This document shows, piece by piece, positions 62,203 through 64,000 of a DNA stretch of 64,000 nt; positions within the stretch are counted from its first letter, which is position 1; every line of letters starts with the position of its first letter. Source of the stretch: Zychaea mexicana (Eukaryota; Mucoromycota; Mucoromycetes; Mucorales; Lichtheimiaceae); assembly GCF_025766255.1 (NCBI RefSeq), contig NW_026516683.1, forward strand, positions 124,001 through 188,000, read 5' to 3'. The position numbers and the translations under genes are program-made. The notes below the pieces were generated by a model. The model did no database searches. It was given only the letters and a program-made list of their open reading frames with translations, and had not been told where the DNA came from.

Positions 62203-62390
62203 CAGTCGACCCCCGTTAATGTCAACCCTCAGGGTACCAGCAAAAGTGTTGACCATATCAAAGGTTGACGACCACTGGGGGTAGAAAATTGGCAAAATCT
62301 TTAACTGCTAAATTTTGAAAGGGTACCAGTGAATCGGGTGGTGCTATTGGGGGTTGACGTTATCGGGTTGACGTTAATGGGGGTTGACTG
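62203..62390. mobile_element. 188 bp MITE of the Tc1/mariner-pogo type with TA duplication
   Basis: The left end reads CAGTCGACCCCCGTTAATGT and goes on CAACCC; the right end, read on the other strand, is CAGTCAACCCCCATTAACGT and goes on CAACCC. This gives a 26-base terminal inverted repeat with three mismatches. The element is flanked by TA on both sides (62201-62202 and 62391-62392), the target duplication of Tc1/mariner superfamily elements. The CAGT-C-[GA]-ACCCCC start resembles pogo/Tigger-type ends. The 136-base interior has no coding capacity, so it is a non-autonomous element. It also carries sub-terminal copies of the GGTTGACG/CGTCAACC word. Confidence 0.87.
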
Positions 62391-63054
62391 TAGTGGAGCT
62401 CGACAACAACAAAGAAATTTGTGACCTACGCTCTGCCATTCCAATCCACTTTGGAATGGTTTCAAAAAGAATTTTGCTCCTAGAGTGAAAGTTGGATATA
62501 GAGGGTAATCTCTTTTTGGTACATGTCTTTTTTAATATTTTTAGACGTCGAAATACCATTTATAAGTAACGTGTCGTGTAATGAATATCAACGAAATAAG
62601 CAATAAGAGTGATAGTAATATATGAGTCAGAAGATGAGTTCGCATATATAACAGCAACTGATGTGGCAATGATTGAAAGGACGCCTAGTTTAAACTTAGT
62701 AGTTCTTTGTAGAATTGAGCAATTGACAAAAATGTACCAAACTAAGGATAACGTGAAAAAGCAACAGGCAGGTCACCGGACCAAGGTAACCTAAAAACAC
62801 CAGTTTCTATTGTGGAAGACTGAATGCACCGGCGCCAATTGGGCATGTGGTCGCTTCCTTGCGGTACAGGATGATGTGAAATATGTCTGTAATATGATGG
62901 GGTGCTATAACTGAAAAAACCATTGGGCGCAAAAGGTTATGCTAGTGAAAAGAGAATAGTATGTGTGGTGGACGGGGGAGATAAAAGAAGAGAAGAGAGT
63001 TATACAACACACGATAGACGTGAAGTACAAATATGAGAGTTACTGTCTTTGTGC
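62391..63054. other. Intergenic between the MITE and the LINE end
   Basis: No gene is supported. The part nearest 63054 may be LINE 3' untranslated sequence. Confidence 0.45.
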
Positions 63055-64000
63055 TCTTGGTGTAAGCAGCCAGTGGAGGAGGTTTTAATGCAGCTTCTGG
63101 AGCTGGTACGTCATCGTCGTCATAGGTGTTTCCAGGAGGACGTAACCGGTCTATCTCCCTGAGGGCATGAATTAGCGCAGGCCAGGCTATGCCACAAGAT
63201 ATCCTGTGTCAAAACGAGGGAGACTATCCATGATGTGATCTATCGTCAGGCTGTTGATAGGTAGCGCTGGTATCATGCCGAATGCTTCAGTGAGCTCCCT
63301 CAGTTTAAGTTGTAGCAGAGGGCAGCTAGCAAAGTGTTCACATTTGGCTTCCGTTACCCCACAGCGACAATCTTTAAGTGGATATGATGGAAGCCAATGC
63401 ATACGTCACTTGACAAGGCGGTGGCCATCCCGAGAGTAAGCAGCCAGATAGAGGATGGGCTTAACTATGCGTGTGTATCGCATGCAGCTGATCATTTTGT
63501 ATTTAATCGTCTCGCTTTTCCTTGGTCGTCTGCTTAATAGGGTCGCTTATGGAACCGCTTCCATATTTTAGCTTATTTAATAGTCGAGATTCTTGTATTG
63601 TGCGAGGTCAGATTTTTTCCATTGCTTGTCGCGGTCTTTGTTACATAAGAGCGTCAGTTCAACTGCGCGGACCATAGTCGTGACCGGGAGCTCGCAAAGT
63701 CGGCTTGCAAACTTGAGTTCGAGTACACGTGTGCGCAGTTGCACTGATGGTATGTATATCGGCCAGGACCAAAGGGACGATCGTCTGAAACTGTGTCTTG
63801 ATACTACGGTTTAGTGCCATTTTTATGCAACCTTTCTGCGCATTGTGTAACTCCTCCATCTGCTTGGACGACAATGTTGTAATGCCAAGGCCGTACTCCA
63901 GCACTGGGCGGATAAAGGTACGGTATGCGCGCAACGCTATCCAGAGACCGATGCCATACTGGTGGATGCCTAAGTGCCGTAATATACCATGTTGCCTGTC
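63055..64000 (-). pseudogene. 3' end of a non-LTR retrotransposon (LINE) reverse-transcriptase ORF, degraded and cut by window edge
   Basis: From the right edge the minus strand reads HLGIHQYGIGLWIALRAYRT, then FIRPVLEYGLGITTLSSKQM and CIKMALNR. This is the post-palm region of LINE ORF2, where [YF]-x-x-[FL]-I-R-P-x-L-E-Y-G is typical. The frame breaks near 63659. Further down WLPSYPLKDCRCGVTEAKCE, then HFASCPLLQ, forms the C-terminal C-x-C-x(7-8)-H-x(4)-C zinc knuckle. The frame then runs PPGNTYDDDDVPAPEALKPP to a natural-looking end near 63060. At least one frameshift or several stops lie between 63659 and 63410. The catalytic YADD region is beyond the window to the right. The relic at 23710-23952 may belong to a related element. 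Confidence 0.85.

Noticed and set aside
1..64000. tRNA, rRNA or CRISPR features
   Set aside because: I searched by eye for tRNA B-box-like words with matching arms and for regularly spaced repeats and found none; a covariance-model scan would be needed to exclude a tRNA firmly.

Overview
The window looks like nuclear DNA of a Mucoromycota (Mucorales-type) fungus. The evidence is an AT-rich sequence, many short GT..AG introns (about 45-150 bases), regulators full of polyglutamine and polyasparagine, an RNA-dependent RNA polymerase of the RNA-silencing type, and single-copy fungal housekeeping genes. All major genes are intron-containing. I rebuilt exon joins by eye from splice sites and reading frame; where I could add up exon lengths (malate dehydrogenase, CAF1, the SAP protein, the GATA factor, CDC4) they gave intact frames.

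Layout, left to right. 1-8527 (minus): Cch1-type calcium channel, cut by the left edge. 10730-12384 (minus): TauD-type dioxygenase. 13079-14803 and 16377-18172 (minus): two secreted GH28 polygalacturonase-family genes. 19641-22746 (minus): large Gln-rich SAP-domain protein. 22747-28176: gene-poor, with a reverse-transcriptase relic. 28177-31445 (minus): Zn2Cys6 transcription factor. 33230-34370 (plus): broken, inverted copy of the GATA gene found 8 kb away. 35742-37099 (plus): malate dehydrogenase, convergent with a CAF1/POP2 deadenylase at 37513-39040 (minus). 39549-41900: decayed mobile DNA holding a transposase-like relic and a TnpB/Fanzor-like nuclease relic. 42245-45005 (minus): intact GATA factor. 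46979-51324 and 51447-54298 (plus): RdRP and PIF1 helicase. 54474-56453 (minus): Vps17-like sorting nexin. 57059-60145 (minus): Cdc4/Fbw7-type F-box WD40 protein. 60713-61447 (minus): possible small unknown gene. 62203-62390: MITE with TA target duplication. 63055-64000 (minus): 3' end of a LINE.

The genes do not form one pathway. The channel, malate dehydrogenase, deadenylase, retromer nexin and F-box protein are housekeeping functions. The dioxygenase and the two pectinase-family genes suit a saprotroph living on plant matter. The RdRP belongs to transposon and RNA silencing, which fits a window with several decayed mobile elements. The most unusual signal is the TnpB/Fanzor-like relic at about 41101-41730: its RuvC-I, zinc-ribbon and RuvC-III landmarks can still be read through C-to-T-type damage.
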